This document shows, one piece after another, positions 1 to 13,269 of a stretch of DNA of 64,000 bases. The position numbers and the translations under genes were made by a program. Origin of the DNA: Distichodus sexfasciatus (Eukaryota > Chordata > Actinopteri > Characiformes > Distichodontidae); NCBI GenBank assembly GCA_032718565.1, contig JAVGVS010000008.1:5638327-5702326 (forward strand), read 5' to 3'. Under the pieces are notes generated by a model, which was given only the letters and a program-made list of their open reading frames with translations, had not been told where the DNA came from and did not search any database. Position 1 is the first letter of the stretch. Each line of letters opens with the position of its first letter.

Positions 1-635
1 GTCATGAGTTCACATCTGGAATGATTTGTGTTACAAAGGAGAGCGTTGCTGTGTATGCATAAACAGGCGCTTGTGTAGATTGACTCATCTTCTATGCGAA
101 ATGTCCCGAAATGATATTACATTCAATGGTTCATCAGTCACAAAATGCAAGAGTTCGGGCAGCAACATCATCTGTTTATCATTAAAACCCATTTCTGCTG
201 TATAAGGCAGAATTGAAGATCACTGTTTAGCAGAGACAGATTCAAATTATGATGTGGCAAAGCATCTCACGCCTACAAATGACTCCTCAAACAGTGCCTA
301 TACTGACAGCAACATTATGATTTTTATTGTATATGATCAACGTTATGATCCTTTCCTGCTGAATTAAATCTTATTTTCACGATTGCATAGAGGGTGTTTC
401 TCTGTGTGTTCACACATGTAAAAAGTGTATTAAGCTTTTTGGAACCGAAACCAAACTTGTTTATCACTCATCCCAATTAGTTGCTCTTGAAAGTGTATGT
501 CTTGGATTTTTCTAAGCTGGTCAATATTGGTGAATAGTGATAATTAATCTATGCCCAACACCCTAGATGTATATCAGAAAACATCTTTGATCATTTATTA
601 ATGTACCTGGTTAAGGTGGTATTGATTTAAATGAG

Positions 636-885
636 GGTTTATTTGTCATTGAGAGCACACCACACCACAGCACAGCACACAGTGCACCACAACCAAATCG
701 GACCTCTGTCTTTGTCCCATCTGTGAAGTAGCAGTGGGCAGCTCTGTCAGCGCTCATAGGGCCATGCTTGGGGACAGTAACTTGCACATTAGTTCCTCAG
801 TGGTACCTTTACTGGTCTGGGACTTGAACTGGCAATTCTCTGATCATGCGCCCAACCCCCTAATCGTTACCCTACCAACTGCCCC
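636..885 (-). mobile_element. tRNA-derived SINE, family A
   Basis: One of about 16 copies of a roughly 240-bp SINE. In this orientation it starts with TTGTCATTG and CACAGCACAGCACACAGTGC, passes the GTGAAGTAGCAGTGGGCAGC core and ends with the tRNA-like head (TGCCCC). The conserved core around GATGGGTCAAATGCAGAGG resembles, from memory, the central domain of fish V-SINE elements. This copy is diverged. Confidence 0.75.
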
Positions 886-1053
886 ATACTGAGGGTGTTT
901 GTAATGGTATTATTAGTAATATTAAGATATGGGAGGTGACTCATAGTCACAGACAGACAGCTTCAAGCTAGTTTCAAATGGAAGCAAGAGGTTTGGAAGA
1001 TACAGAATTTAGTGAATTCATAAAGTTTTTAACCTTATCAACATTTTTTACTC

Positions 1054-1070
1054 ATATTATATATATATGT

Positions 1071-1135
<65 letters not shown>
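1054..1135. repeat. (TA)n microsatellite
   Basis: About 80 bases of almost pure TA dinucleotides, with one TG interruption near the left end. Confidence 0.95.
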
Positions 1136-1137
<2 letters not shown>

Positions 1138-2190
1138 TGTATATATAAAACATATCAAATTAAATTAGAGCTGCCAAATATTTCTTTTCTAATAATTGTT
1201 ACACAACCTGCTAAAGACAAATTCACTTGACATTATCATGAAATATAGATAAACTGTCTCAAAATATGAATAATTTTAGAATAAGTTTGTACTCAGTAAG
1301 GTTTAATTTGCTTGTTTTGCAAAGGCTTAGAGGCTTGAGATGAGAATTGGATCAGACAGAATAGAACAAAAAGGGAAGAACATAAACACAGTCCGACGCA
1401 TTGCTGCTCATAGACTGACCTTTCACTGACGTCCAGGAGATTAGTGACCAACAACAAAGTGGTTTCCACTAAGAGAATTGGATGAAGGTGGCTATATACG
1501 TATAGTGGGTGAAAGCTTATAGAAGGAGACAAAAATAAATGTAGAGAGTAGGCTTAGGGGTATTCACTTCAAATCTCTACACACACTCTCACTTAGACTG
1601 TCTGTGCGCAGTAGGCAGAGTGAATGTTATTGCGTAATGATGCATTGAGACTGATCCAATAGTTTTAGGGCTTCAGCATTGTCCTGGCACGACCTCACTG
1701 CTGTGACCCTTCAGAACTGTTCTGGCGTGACCCCGTCACTGGTGTCCTTGTACAACCCTGCCGTCACCTCACTTTGAGTTTTGTCTACTTTGATCAGACT
1801 CTAAAAGTCAACTTGATACTTGAACCACTAGGCACATCATTCTAAGAACGGAGAGAATTATGATAAGCAAAAGCTTCAGAATGTTCTAGATTGTAAGTGA
1901 GAAATCAGATTATATCAAATATAAGAGACCTCCAAGAAGTTATGGATGTCATATCAGATTGTAGTGTTTAATTTGAGGTTCTTAATTCAATACACTTGGT
2001 GAATTGAAGAGTGCAAGTCCTGGCAAGTGGAAACTAATAAAAGTAAAAGTGATATCTGTAATATTTATAACAGAGACACCAGCCAGGTTTGTTTAGGTAG
2101 GTATATTTCAATTTAAAATAAAATATAAGTCATATTACATATCATGAATATACATTGTTACAGCTTTAGTGCAAGTTTAATGTATATTTC

Positions 2191-2420
2191 AGTGAGTGAT
2201 CATTTGTGATTGTGAACACAGCACAGTAAAAGCACAGAAATGAGTTCTGCATTTGACCCATCCGTGAAGAAGTGGTGGGCAGCTCTATCTGCGGCTGGGG
2301 AACAGTTCTTGGGGACGTTATCTTGCTCATGAGTACCTCACTGGTACCTTTACTGGTCCGGGGTTCAAACCGACAACGTTCTGATCGTGGGACAAACGCC
2401 CTAACCGTTACGCTACCTGT
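2191..2420 (-). mobile_element. tRNA-derived SINE, family A
   Basis: Same family as 636-885. It has the core (TTTGACCCATCCGTGAAG) and the minus-strand head with a diverged B-box (GGGGTTCAAACC on the plus strand) and a remnant A-box at CTAACCGTTACGCTACC. The GTGCACCACAAC tail block is shortened. Confidence 0.75.
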
Positions 2421-4113
2421 AGAGTGGAGACTAATGTTTAAATAAACACAGTACCATTTAAAATTGGCCTATATTCTATATGGGTTCTGATGAACCGGTA
2501 CGGATATAGACAAGCTTTAATTAAAAAAGTGGGAGAAGAGACGTGTTACTTTCCAGGTTAAATAACATCACCATATGTGTAGCACTTTTAAATTTGTGCC
2601 ATTAAGGCAGTGGCAACTGAGCTGTGAATATACAATGACTGGAAAATAAATCTAAGAGGCAGCTGTTGGTCAAACATTTTAAAATTTATTTCCAACAGAC
2701 ATGGCTGTAATATTTTCAAGCTCATAAGATTAACTTGGTATTGGGTCGAAATCACAATTGAAAACAGGATGTGCTTTTGGCCTTCACCCTCAGTATAGGG
2801 AACGTGATAATTGTCCATCCGCAATCCCCTCTTTGGAGACTTACAGGACATGGATTACCTGAGCAAGAGGGTTAAACAGTATTTCCACTTCTTTGTCATA
2901 CTACCCTTTAATACCATTAGGGAAGAATGGACACAGCTAAGCCGTGGTCATGTCAGAGGCTTACAGTTGTTGTCATTGGGACTTATGTTACTTTCACTTG
3001 GCTCTTGACCTGGGCTTTGTGCTTAAAGGTTCAGAGACCTTTAGCGCCTTGGACATCCTTCTCGATGCAACCATGACTTGTCTTATAGTCAGAAAAATGG
3101 TCAGGGCTAAGATCCATGTTTGTGTTTGCAGATGCTAAGCAATTAAGTACCAATGTCCTATTTTAAGGAAAACCTGTCTTATACAAACATGTAGGTGTTG
3201 GAATTGATTGTCCTCATAAAACATGGACTTCTATTTTAGTAATAGGTGATTTATATTTATCTTGGACCTGAGTGATGTGGTTGCTTGTCTAATCTGTTAA
3301 TGCATGATTGCTGTGGGTTCAAATGAGTTACAGATGCATTGACAAACTTTGTCTTAAATCATAAGAGACCTCAGTGCACGCTGCCAGAGAAGGCTTTGTC
3401 AACCAGTTTTTAAAAACAGCCATGTAGTGTGTATGCAGTGTATGCATTCTTAAAAAGGGTAAAAGATCTTTTTCAATTAGCACACAGTCTCGCTGACTGA
3501 CACAAGGATAGCCTGCTGCAGCTGAAGCACTGAGTTAGAGCTTCAAATGTATCTTGTATTTAGCAGTTTGTGTAGTCAATAGTGATATCAAAAGACGTAC
3601 AAATCGATTCATTAGATGCCGTTTGCTTGATTCTAAAGAATTTTAGAATTTTTTGAAAGAATCAATGAAGAATTTGTTGGATATCATGTGAACAACTATT
3701 GCACTGTATAGACACTAAACATTAAACAAACTTTAATGTGTGTTAAAAAGGATGGGCCTAGGTACGCTGGCATTGTACGTCACTGTAGCATCTGTAAATA
3801 CTGGGCTTAATCACAGAGAAGAGCCATGTAATTAATATTTTGCATTTGGCATGCCGCATGTTTTACAGGCTTTGAGCTTATTTCGAAAACAAAGGTAATA
3901 CTGAAGGAGGTGGAATGACTGTGCAATGCTTGGCAGAGATCCTGCACACGTTAACAGCTGTGTATGTAGGTGTGTGTGGGAGTTTTAACCCTACTGAATG
4001 TCCAAAGCCTGTGTAATGCCATTAGTCCTTAGCTCTTAAAGAGCTCATAAATGACTGCTCAACCTGCCTCAGGCACCCTCACTGTGACGACAGTATAGAA
4101 TCAGCTGGGCTGT

Positions 4114-4114
<1 letters not shown>

Positions 4115-4180
<66 letters not shown>
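4115..4180. repeat. (CA)n microsatellite
   Basis: CA dinucleotides for about 66 bases, with CATACA and CGCA interruptions. Confidence 0.95.
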
Positions 4181-7100
4181 TTGCTATCTCTACAAGCTAC
4201 TTCCATCAACTCATTCCATGCCTGCCATAATAAGTAAATTTTACATCATTTCATTTAAGTGTAATATTCCAGCTACACTTAACAAAAACTTAAGCCTCAC
4301 AACAAGAACAAAATTTCGCTTCTTTAGTTTCAAATTAAATAAAATATATTAAATATTTTCTTTTCTCAAATACAAAAATGTCCTCATAAAGCAACAAATA
4401 TCTGACAACGTTAGGGTACAATAAGGTTGTCACAAATGCTCAAAACCTGCACTTTTTTAATACTGAATATGCTTGGAAAAGGTCACTTGTGATTGCTCAT
4501 GGCATGATTTTTCATCAGCATGTTCAAGCTTTGGAACGGTGTGGGTGTGTGTGTATGTGTGAGTTCAGCATTGTCTTAAATTACAGATAATGTGTGTTGT
4601 TAGAGTTGATTTAAGAAATTTGATATCAATGACGCATTGGGAATGGAAGTGAGGATCACACGCACACACACAAGCACCATTATTAGATCAATAATCAGAC
4701 TTCTAACTGCACTTCTGATGACATCAACTAAAACTCAAATATACGTTCAACATGTTTTAGAGCACATTAATGTAATGATGTAAGTTATACTGTTTTTACA
4801 GACCTTCCCCTCACAATATTATAGTGATTGAATTAGTTGAGAATGTTTAATTGAATGAAAGTAGTGTCTATATATCCCTTTTCTATACCCTCAGAGTGCT
4901 TTACAGAGATGTAAAGCCACATTAACCATCAAGTGACCATTCCAATGACCATTGTACACATTCAGCAGCAGTACACTCACCACACATTAGCTAAGGCAGT
5001 GAAGAGGCAAGAGAGAAATCACTAGTTAGAGACAGAGTATGATTAAGAGGCCAGATCTTAAGTGGCCTTATAAGATCATTTTAGCAGTACATCAGGGTTC
5101 CACTCAGATGCACAGAGATACTTTATGCCCTGTGGAGTGTCAGGACCAGGCTTTTACGTCTCATGCGAAGGACTACACTATTTTTACAAGTGTCCCCATC
5201 ACTGCACTGGGGCAATGTGACCTACCAGAACACAAGATGGTGCTTCCTGTTGGATCCATCGACACTAGTAGGCTAGTAAGAGAAATATGCAAGGTTCCTA
5301 TCTTCACAGATGCCACTGCAGTGGCCTTCATTCCAGGTTATTCTCTCAAGTTTGACCAATATGAAGATTATAGTTACACAACTTATAACACTGCTTAAAT
5401 TTTGTCTTTTAGTAAAATTGTATGTAAATGGAAATTGCAGTATAGGATATTTAGTGTTATGTCATACTCGGACAAAAATATGCATTATAGATTCCATTGA
5501 TCCCTTCTGTTAATATGAGAAATGAGCTGTGAGTTTACATAAGGTGCCAAAGTGATATTAATGCTGAACTTGTCTAAAAGGTCATCAGAAGCAGAGAACT
5601 TCAGCTTGTAGTTGTCTGTATCCCTAGGATTTGGGGAGGATTTAGATTTTGTTATTGCTCACGTCTAGCTGTTGTCACAAATTCCACACACATGCAGACA
5701 ATGAAGTAGTACCTTATGACTAAATATAGGGGGAGGGTATATGGGGAGGTGTGCATAACTGTTGTACCTTAAAAAGCATGACGGAGGGGAAAGGACACAA
5801 TAACAGAGGAAAAGAGATAAAGATGAATGAAAATAGAATGGTGCAGTCCTAGCCCTGTGACTTCAACCTTACAGTAATAGAATATGAGTGTCACTTTGCT
5901 GCCTCATCAAACACATACTGATGAGCAGCTGAATGACTGGTAGTTTACAAGCAGGCCTGAATTTAGCCTGGATGAGAGGGGTCAGGAACTCCAGCCATGA
6001 ATCACTGGCGATGAATGTGAATCGGGAGTTACTAATAATATTAGCGGTGGATTAGCCGCTTGTGTTTTCCCCCTTTTCTCTTTGCTCTCTCCCTCCTTCT
6101 GAACGCACGGCCAACCCGGAGCATTACACCACTAATCTGTTCCCTCGGAATACCGCCATCTTCATTGTCTGCTGTTTATGCTCATTTACAAAACAAGGCG
6201 AGGAAGCACGTTCATCGAGAGCAGGCCGTAAAGGCAAATTTAATTCTCTGTGTGAAAAACTGAGCGTTTTGAGACTGGGAGTTGTTTATGCAGAGTAATG
6301 AGGCTGCTGAAGTCTGTAATGAGTCTGCTGTATTAATTATGCTGCGAGGTGAAAAGAAATAAACTTTCTCACCTTCCACGCAACGTGGCGTCCCCGCAAC
6401 TATTCCGGGAGAGCTAACGAATGCTAATGTGTTCCTGCATATTCCCACGCCTGATTTATTTCTGATTGGGCCATATGGAGAGAGTGGGCGGTCCGAGTGC
6501 ACGCTTTAGGATCTCCTGACAGATTCCTGTCGTGTCACTGAGTCAGGGCGGAAACCACGGCAAGCCCGATACCCCGGGAACCAACCGGCCATGGCAGTGA
6601 GTAATGAGAGTGGAGAGTCTGCCTTTCAAACTTTTGAAACAATCAAGCCATCTCCAATGCTGAAAGATGCAGGCAAAACTGAGCTACCTAATCAAACCAA
6701 AGGACAGTCTGGCAGACAGACCATAATGTCATGAATTGTCAGAGGTAACTAATATTGTTTAATATATCAAATACCAAATGGTACAGTGTATGGAATATTG
6801 ATTAGAAAATTGTGAATTTTTATGACGAACCTGTAAGGTAATTTTAACTCATTGTTGCTCATTGTTTGATGAATCCCCCTTCCACTTCCACACTTCCACT
6901 GCAAGCTGTGGAGTGTTTCCAGCCCCAATATTCTCTACATTTGCTTTGGTGCAGCATACGTCGGGGCAGGAGGGCTGCTGCCTAAAGGCTTTGGACCAAC
7001 ACTTCAGAGCACGTAATTGGTTTTGGATTTGGTTAAAGGAGTTTAGTTACTAGGGAAAGAGTTGTAACTATGCACATTTGGAGCCGAAACCTTTGGACAC

Positions 7101-8787
7101 CTGTAGGCCCTAAAAATGAATTGCTTTATGGCTCTCAATATAAAGTTAACAGAAAGTATAAGGATATCTTTCTAAAAGGGTTTCTCTGTTTCAAGAATTT
7201 CAAAGTTCATGAAAGTTCCGATGGTTTAATGAAGTATTTTTCTGTTCATAAATGTACTTGTTCAACTGTGTCATGTATACCTCAGTGCAATCTGCTGTGA
7301 CTCGATAACTAGACAATAACAATGTTGCCTTGCGAAATTACTTCAGCCTGGCAGCTTCCCAGAGATTATGTCTCTATGTGCACGTCAGGTGAACCCGGAA
7401 CAGTCCAACTTACTGGAGCTTATCAGTGTGCCGCGTGATGAGCCAGACAGACCCAGCTGCTGACCTGAGGCCTGCTGTGGGTCGTATGTCTGGAAACTTT
7501 TAATGGGTGCAGGAGGTGTGGTGTCGTGTTTGTGTGGAAAATGTGGCAGGATGCAGTTTAGCTGGAATTAGAGTTTCATTGGAAGTCGGTGGGGATCTTT
7601 ATTCTGTTGCTCAAAGCCACTTAAATGGGTGTCATTTAAAGAACAGCTTCCTTAACTCATTACTCTGAAACTACTCTGTATGCTCCCCCAGCTTTAATGT
7701 ACTTACACCTGTTGGTGAGATGCACAGTTTGCACAGTACAAATGTTCTTTACCTTTAAAATGACTGAGGAATTTCCTCTCATGTGTCTTCTGACAAGTAA
7801 CAGCCTCATTGATACTCATTATTATATATAGATTAATTGACAGATCTTTCATATTTATTTTAGTTCCATATTGATATAACATTCAGTGGCCAAACTGAGC
7901 TTTTTCTCAGACAGTAACTAAATCTAGAGGGACATTAGGTACCAGTACTGGATCAGGTCTTCTGTGTTTCACATGGAGATTATATCATAACCCACTAGAC
8001 TAAATCCCAATGTTGTAATCTCTCACCAGGGACCTCTCTTACACAACAGCCATTATTAGATAGATTTATTTATATCAGGGATCAGCAGAAAATCATTTTG
8101 GGTTGAATAGTGTACGTCTGACTGTTGGCCAAACTGTGGCCTCCAGTGGTCTTACGTGGAAATGCATCTTGATGATGGAATTTAAAATGTTTTTGTTTTG
8201 TTTTTTTACATAAATGCACTTCATTTTCCTTATTTTCTACTTTCCCCCGTTCTTTCTTTTCTGTTTTATGTTCTTTCACTGTGAAAAATATGGCAAATAT
8301 GACACTGTGACAAAATTTCTGCATTTTGATATGCACATTATGGAAGCTCAGTAACTTGACATATAGCTTACTGGATTTGGGCTAATAGACTAAAAACAGC
8401 ATTGATGTGCAAAAGATGCTCATATGTTAAAGGAAAATTCATGCAATCAGTATAGCCTTTCTGTAATGAAGATAAATGTGTCTTGACTTGTTAGTAGCCC
8501 TCGGGCTTCTGAAAGTAAAATTTTAGGGAAGTACACCTAAAAGTAATTACCATGGTGCACTTTTAACCTTTCCAGTATCTTCCTCACCACCCAACAGCTC
8601 ATTAAAGCTGCATAGCCATGGGCCAAACCACACTCTGTAGGTTACTGAAGCTACAATAATGTTTTTTGTACGTTACCATGGAATTAACTTACTTTTAGCT
8701 CTTATCTAGCAGGATATATTTGAGATCTGGATCCACATTGTCATGGAGATACCAGTGATGTTCAAATAAGTATTGAACAATGAAACA

Positions 8788-9029
8788 GAGTGAGTGATTA
8801 CTTGTCATTGTGAACACACCACAGCACAGCACAGTGCACCACAACGAAATGTGACCTCTGCATTTGACCCATCCGTGAAGGAGCAGTGGGCAGCTGTCAG
8901 GCAGAGCCTGGGAACAGTGCTTGGGGACAGTACCTTGCTCATGAGTACCTCAGTGATACCTTCAAATTCGAACTGGCGACCTTCCCTTCACAAGGCGAGC
9001 ACTCTAACCGTTACGCTACCGTCTGCCCC
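8788..9029 (-). mobile_element. tRNA-derived SINE, family A
   Basis: Near full-length copy. Tail GTGAACACACCACAGCACAG, core CATTTGACCCATCCGTGAAG, the GTACCTTGCTCATGAGTACC block and the end of the head CCGTTACGCTACC are all present; the tRNA B-box is damaged. Confidence 0.82.
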
Positions 9030-10064
9030 AGCTGCCCTAGAGTGCTGTAGACGTGAAAATGAGTGTACTGCACCAGCATCTCTTTGTAATCTAGGTTCAC
9101 AGAGCTCTGTCTGCCTCACTTGAAGTGGTAAATATTACTCATTAGTTCTTCCATTTAATTAAATCACAGCCTTTGTTCGCGTTCTCTAACTTGGTGGAGT
9201 CAGCGTCTGGACACAAGGCCTCGCGGCAGATGGGTGAAATGTCTATCGCCACTTTGTTCCCTCCTGTTCACAGACAGCAGTGCCGTCTCTCGGCCTGATT
9301 GTTCGCAGACGGCTTACTCATAAGTCACGGCTTGGAAAATGAGAAATACCCCGCAGGACACAAGCAATTAGGGAGTGGAAAGTTTGCTCGGCTGTGGCTC
9401 TGCGGGGCGGCCCCGATTCAAGATCGGCTCTGATATGAGGAAAGGATTTAAACGATTTTAATTTAGTTCCACGACATCTGGTTGGGTTGTGGACGGTAGC
9501 AATTTAGACGAGTTTGAAAGCTTCTGCGCTACGACCAGAGCTTGTGTAGGTGTGACGGCATGTGAACGCGCCCCAGCAGATGGGCTCCTGCAGGTGTGTA
9601 ATGGAATCACATATACACACACACGCCAAGCCTGAACAGAAATTCTGCGAGAGTAAAAGGAATACCCAGGACATGCCATACTGTCATGTCACAAAAAGTG
9701 ACACTGCAAGCTCTGTGCACTTTGATATGTCTCTCACTTTATTATGCTGGTGTGTAAAGGTGAGATCTGATTGACTTCATAGTAAGCTGGTGATCTAATC
9801 TCCCCTCCTGGCTTCTGGCAGATTATCCGCTCTGTGATAATGGAGAGAGGGGGAGAGAGGCAGTGTGGGAAAGAGATATTGCTTGTGTCCAGGCATATAT
9901 GTATGCCGTCTTTTTTTGTGAATCTGGTACTGAAAATTTATGTGGCAAGAAAAGATGGAAAAGGGATATTGTAATTACGTAAATATTTCATTTAATAATT
10001 ACTTAAAGTAATAATTTCAAATCTGTTAAATTTTTTGTTGGTCATCCCCCATTTCGTGTTGGTG

Positions 10065-10206
10065 GTGGTCTGTTGGTTAAGATACTTGCCTCTGGACCAA
10101 AGCACTACCACCACTGGGTCCTTAAGCAAGACCCTCAACCCTCTCAGAGAGTCCCTGTAATTAGGAAATGGAAGTTGCTCTGGATCAGACCGGCTGCTAA
10201 ATTAGC
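10065..10206 (+). mobile_element. Degenerate tRNA-derived SINE, another family
   Basis: A head resembling a tRNA A-box (TCTGTTGGTTAAGATACTTG) is followed by TCCTTAAGCAAGACCCTCAA and ends in GCTCTGGATCAGACCGGCTG plus CTAAATT. That tail resembles the GGATAAGAGCGTCTGCTAAA tail common to fish SINEs and their partner LINEs. It abuts the next, opposite-facing SINE. Confidence 0.55.
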
Positions 10207-10214
10207 GAAAGCAA

Positions 10215-10402
10215 AGTGAGTGATTATCATTGTGAACACACCACTGCACAGCACACAGTGCACCACAATGAAATGTGACTTCTGCGTTCGACCCATACAA
10301 AAAGGACAGCAGTGGGCAGCTGACATGGCCAGTGCTGGAGGAGTAGTGCTTGGCGACGGTACCTTGCTCATGGGTACCTCAGTAGTACCTTTACTGGTCT
10401 GT
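10215..10402 (-). mobile_element. tRNA-derived SINE, family A, head-truncated
   Basis: Tail and core are intact (CATTGTGAACACACCACTGC, GCAGTGGGCAGCTGACATGG, GACGGTACCTTGCTCATGGG), but the sequence leaves the family after ACCTTTACTGGTCTG. The tRNA head is missing, probably by later deletion. Confidence 0.78.
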
Positions 10403-11692
10403 AGACTACCTAATGCTGTGAAAATAAATGTATTAGCAACAGGTGTGTAAAACATCAGGCTGAGGCATGTCATTTTGTTATCATGATTATTATTATAACC
10501 TTTGTTACGCTTGGCTCCATGTAGAGTTTATTTTTCCTGTTCAAGTTCTTTAAATTCATTCCAGTTGAAGGTAAACATGATTTTAAATGGTTGTTTCCAA
10601 CACTAATAAATGCTTTTGTTTGCTCCAAACAGCACAGTCTCGCTCACACACATGCATGGGCAAAAACACTGAAAAAACAACCAAGCATCGCACACACACA
10701 CACACACACACACACAAATCTACCTCTCTCTTGCACACCCATACACACCAGATCTTATAGAATTATAGGTCAGTATAAAGACGCGTGACACCTTTCAACC
10801 CATCCAAACAGACAAACTCACGCACACACAGACACACACACACTCGTGTCTAAGTTTTTAAGTGCAACAGTTGAAAAGTGACACTTCTCCATCTTTTGCC
10901 TATTCGATTCTGAATTTCACCCTCTGCAAAGCAAAACAAAAAAACAAACAAGACCTACCCCCATAAGCCCCACAAACCCCAAAATGTAACACACGACCCT
11001 GCCAAGGCAAATCCCACCCGAACATACACTAGAAGAAAATCAACAAAGTCAAATTCAGCTTCAAGTTTGTAAATATGCTTACATCTCGCACTGAGCATTC
11101 AAGTCATTAGTGTTCCGCTCTGTGTTGAGACACTGTTCTAGAACAGCTTGTTACTATGTTAACCATAGTAGCAGAATGTATAGAGTGGATGTCTACGGGT
11201 TCCAGTACTCTACCAGCAGTCGAGTCGAGTGCTTGTTGTGTTAAGATTCTACATCACCATCTTCATCCTCATCCCTTTTAGAGAGTTAAAGATTAGCATG
11301 TCCACCGTATGCATTCTCTATACAGTGAATCTGTATAAGAAACGTTGTGCACAGCTTTCATTGTTAGCTAAAGCGTTGTGAACTTCTCCATAGCCCCGGA
11401 GTCCATGCCGAGTGACACTATGGCAGACTGTAAGGCGCTAATCGCGATGTAAAAAGAGAACCATGGCAATCATGTACATATTATTTTGAAAAGCCCAGAA
11501 GAACATAAGAAATCAGAACCCAAAAGCTCTTATTTGCATGAATTATAGTGAAACCGTATGTCCCATTTTTTCTGTCAGTTTAGTGTCCTTTAATGTCTCT
11601 TTCTTGAAGGCGTCCTTGTTGTTGTTGTTTTTTTTTTTTATAGCTGATCGCTTAAATGGAGACCAGTTTGTGTTTGTAGCTGCTGATGACCT

Positions 11693-11698
11693 TTTATT
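11693..11698 (-). terminator. Candidate polyadenylation signal for efna3
   Basis: This is the first AATAAA I found on the minus strand after the stop codon (TTTATT on the plus strand), about 1.45 kb downstream. The bases that follow on the minus strand are A-rich rather than GU-rich, so it may not be used. Another AATAAA lies at 10527-10532. Confidence 0.22.
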
Positions 11699-12459
11699 AA
11701 TGGGATTGAGCAAAAATATGACGGAGAGTTGTGAGCCATGTGAGCCGGAGTGGATCAGCCTGAACTGGTTTGACATTGCAGAGTTCCCAGGGTGCTTTCG
11801 GCCTAAAGCGGCGTTAAGGAGCGTTCCACCTTGTTCTCTTTGTATGTGTGTGTGTGTGTGTGTTTATGTACAGTGTGTGTACTTTTCTGCCCGTGTCCTG
11901 TTGGATAAAGGCTTTGAATAACGCTGTCCAGAAGAGAAAATGACCGAAATCGGATTGTTTCCGTATCACCAACCTTGACTACCACTTTCTAAAGATCACA
12001 TATTCAGCTTAAAGCATGCGCACACACCCAACACACACATAACACACACTCTCACACTCTTTTCTACTTGCACACTTAAACTGCAAAATTCCACAGGATG
12101 TATTAAACAAGCTTTTTAAAAACTTAATTAAGAACAGTATTGCTATATTTCATCCCTCGTCCTGGAGGAAAGAGCTAACAGAACAGATCTGACGTTACAC
12201 TAATTCACAAGATACGCCGTCTTCTGTCTAACTAAAGCTTTGGCTATGAATTTTGCAAAATTGCAAACTACACTAAACTCAGAGCTGATATTTATGCAGC
12301 TCTGCATTAGAATGAATGTGAAACCAGATCACATGCACTTCAACAAACAGCAGGACGAGATTCCAGCGTGTGGCAGTTCTGTGAAAATGTGTAAATCCTT
12401 GAAAGAGTGCATTAGGTAATCCTGACTGTGACGTAATCTGACTGGTTTACTAAAAAATA

Positions 12460-12521
12460 GAGAGGGAGAGAGAGAGAGAGAGGAAGAGAAGGAGGGAGAG
12501 AGAGAGAGGGAGGGAGAGAGA
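12460..12521. repeat. GA-rich microsatellite
   Basis: GAGA with GGGA interruptions, inside the presumed 3' UTR or flank of efna3 (CT-rich in the transcript). Confidence 0.9.
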
Positions 12522-13147
12522 CTTAGTGTAAGCACTTTGGGTGCGGCAAAAAATTGTTGTTCACTTATGGGGAAATAATTTGATGAACAGCATTACTGAA
12601 TAAATCTTTAAGGCTTAACTCTTACCCCTTCATTTTTATAATGTATTTGAGAAGCAGCTCAATGCAATCTAACTTGCCAATCATCAGATAATAGTCAGAA
12701 TAAAGGGGAAATCTTTCACTGGGTGATGTAAAAAAAAAGGATTTTTGAATTGCATGACTGTAAACACACATTCCCATACTGAAAAACACACTCTCACACA
12801 CACCCACACATGCACACACAGTTTGATGGTACAGCTTTAGCTGAATGGCAAAGTCATTGTGGAGTCTAGGTTATTTTTTAACTCGGTAATGTTTTCCACG
12901 TGCGCGTGAAGGCCGTAGCGTTCGGCTAGCAGGTGTGCAAACGCGCGACACGGTAGCACCACTGATGAGGTCTCTGTGTGTCCGGTATGAATCAGACGCC
13001 GCCACGTCTCACACTTCAAAAGTCATTTAAGTTTGATAAAAATCCTTCCAGTCGTCCTCACCATCCCGTCCCTTGTCCCTTGACGCCCCTGCTGTCAGGT
13101 ACATTCCCCTAAGCCTCGTTGGCACGGCGACACCTCAGAGGCTGGTG

Positions 13148-13269
13148 CTAGGAGACGGAGAGTGTGACGAGGAAGAGCGTCGCCACGGTGAGCAGTAGGC
13201 GGTCCCGGGACGGGCTGCTCCCACTGATGCTCTTCTCCAGTTTAGGGACCTCGGCGTTGTCGTAGTCGT
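13148..13269 (-). CDS. efna3: efna3 exon 5: GPI-anchor signal and stop codon
   Basis: The coding part of the last exon is 122 nt: two bases finish an Asp codon, followed by DYDNAEVPKLEKSISG, SSPSRDR, a hydrophobic run LLLTVATLFLVTLSVS and TAG at 13148-13150. VPKLEKSISG is identical to mammalian ephrin-A3 as I recall it. Small residues (SGSS) about 10 residues before a hydrophobic end with no cytoplasmic residues after it form a typical GPI attachment signal; the exact omega site cannot be fixed by eye. The acceptor is GTGTCTCTTCCAG. The exon lies 4.2 kb from exon 4. Confidence 0.94.

Larger units (their letters stand above)
1..8787. other. Intergenic stretch without a recognisable gene
   Basis: No exon, RNA gene or conserved protein motif was recognised. 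It holds two degenerate SINE copies (636-885 and 2191-2420), a TA microsatellite, a CA microsatellite and otherwise AT-rich unique-looking sequence. The 119-codon frame at 5039-5398 shows no known domain and sits in sequence resembling old interspersed repeat. A GC-richer patch at 6040-6600 is described in the findings. Confidence 0.5.
10403..13147 (-). other. Presumed efna3 3' UTR and downstream flank
   Basis: The minus strand downstream of the stop codon contains no other recognisable exon. It is moderately GC-rich near the stop (12840-13147) and contains GA/CT and CA/TG repeats further on. It is probably 3' UTR at least in its first part, but the end of the transcript cannot be fixed from sequence alone. 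Open frames here on either strand (for example 11538-11921 plus and 12837-13019 minus) match no family I know. Confidence 0.4.

Noticed and set aside
5039..5398. 119-codon plus-strand open frame
   Set aside because: No domain, no splice context, and the surrounding sequence looks like an old interspersed repeat; ordinary chance length for an AT-balanced region.
11538..11921. 127-codon plus-strand open frame opposite the efna3 3' flank
   Set aside because: Runs through a T-run and a TG repeat; no similarity to any family recognised.
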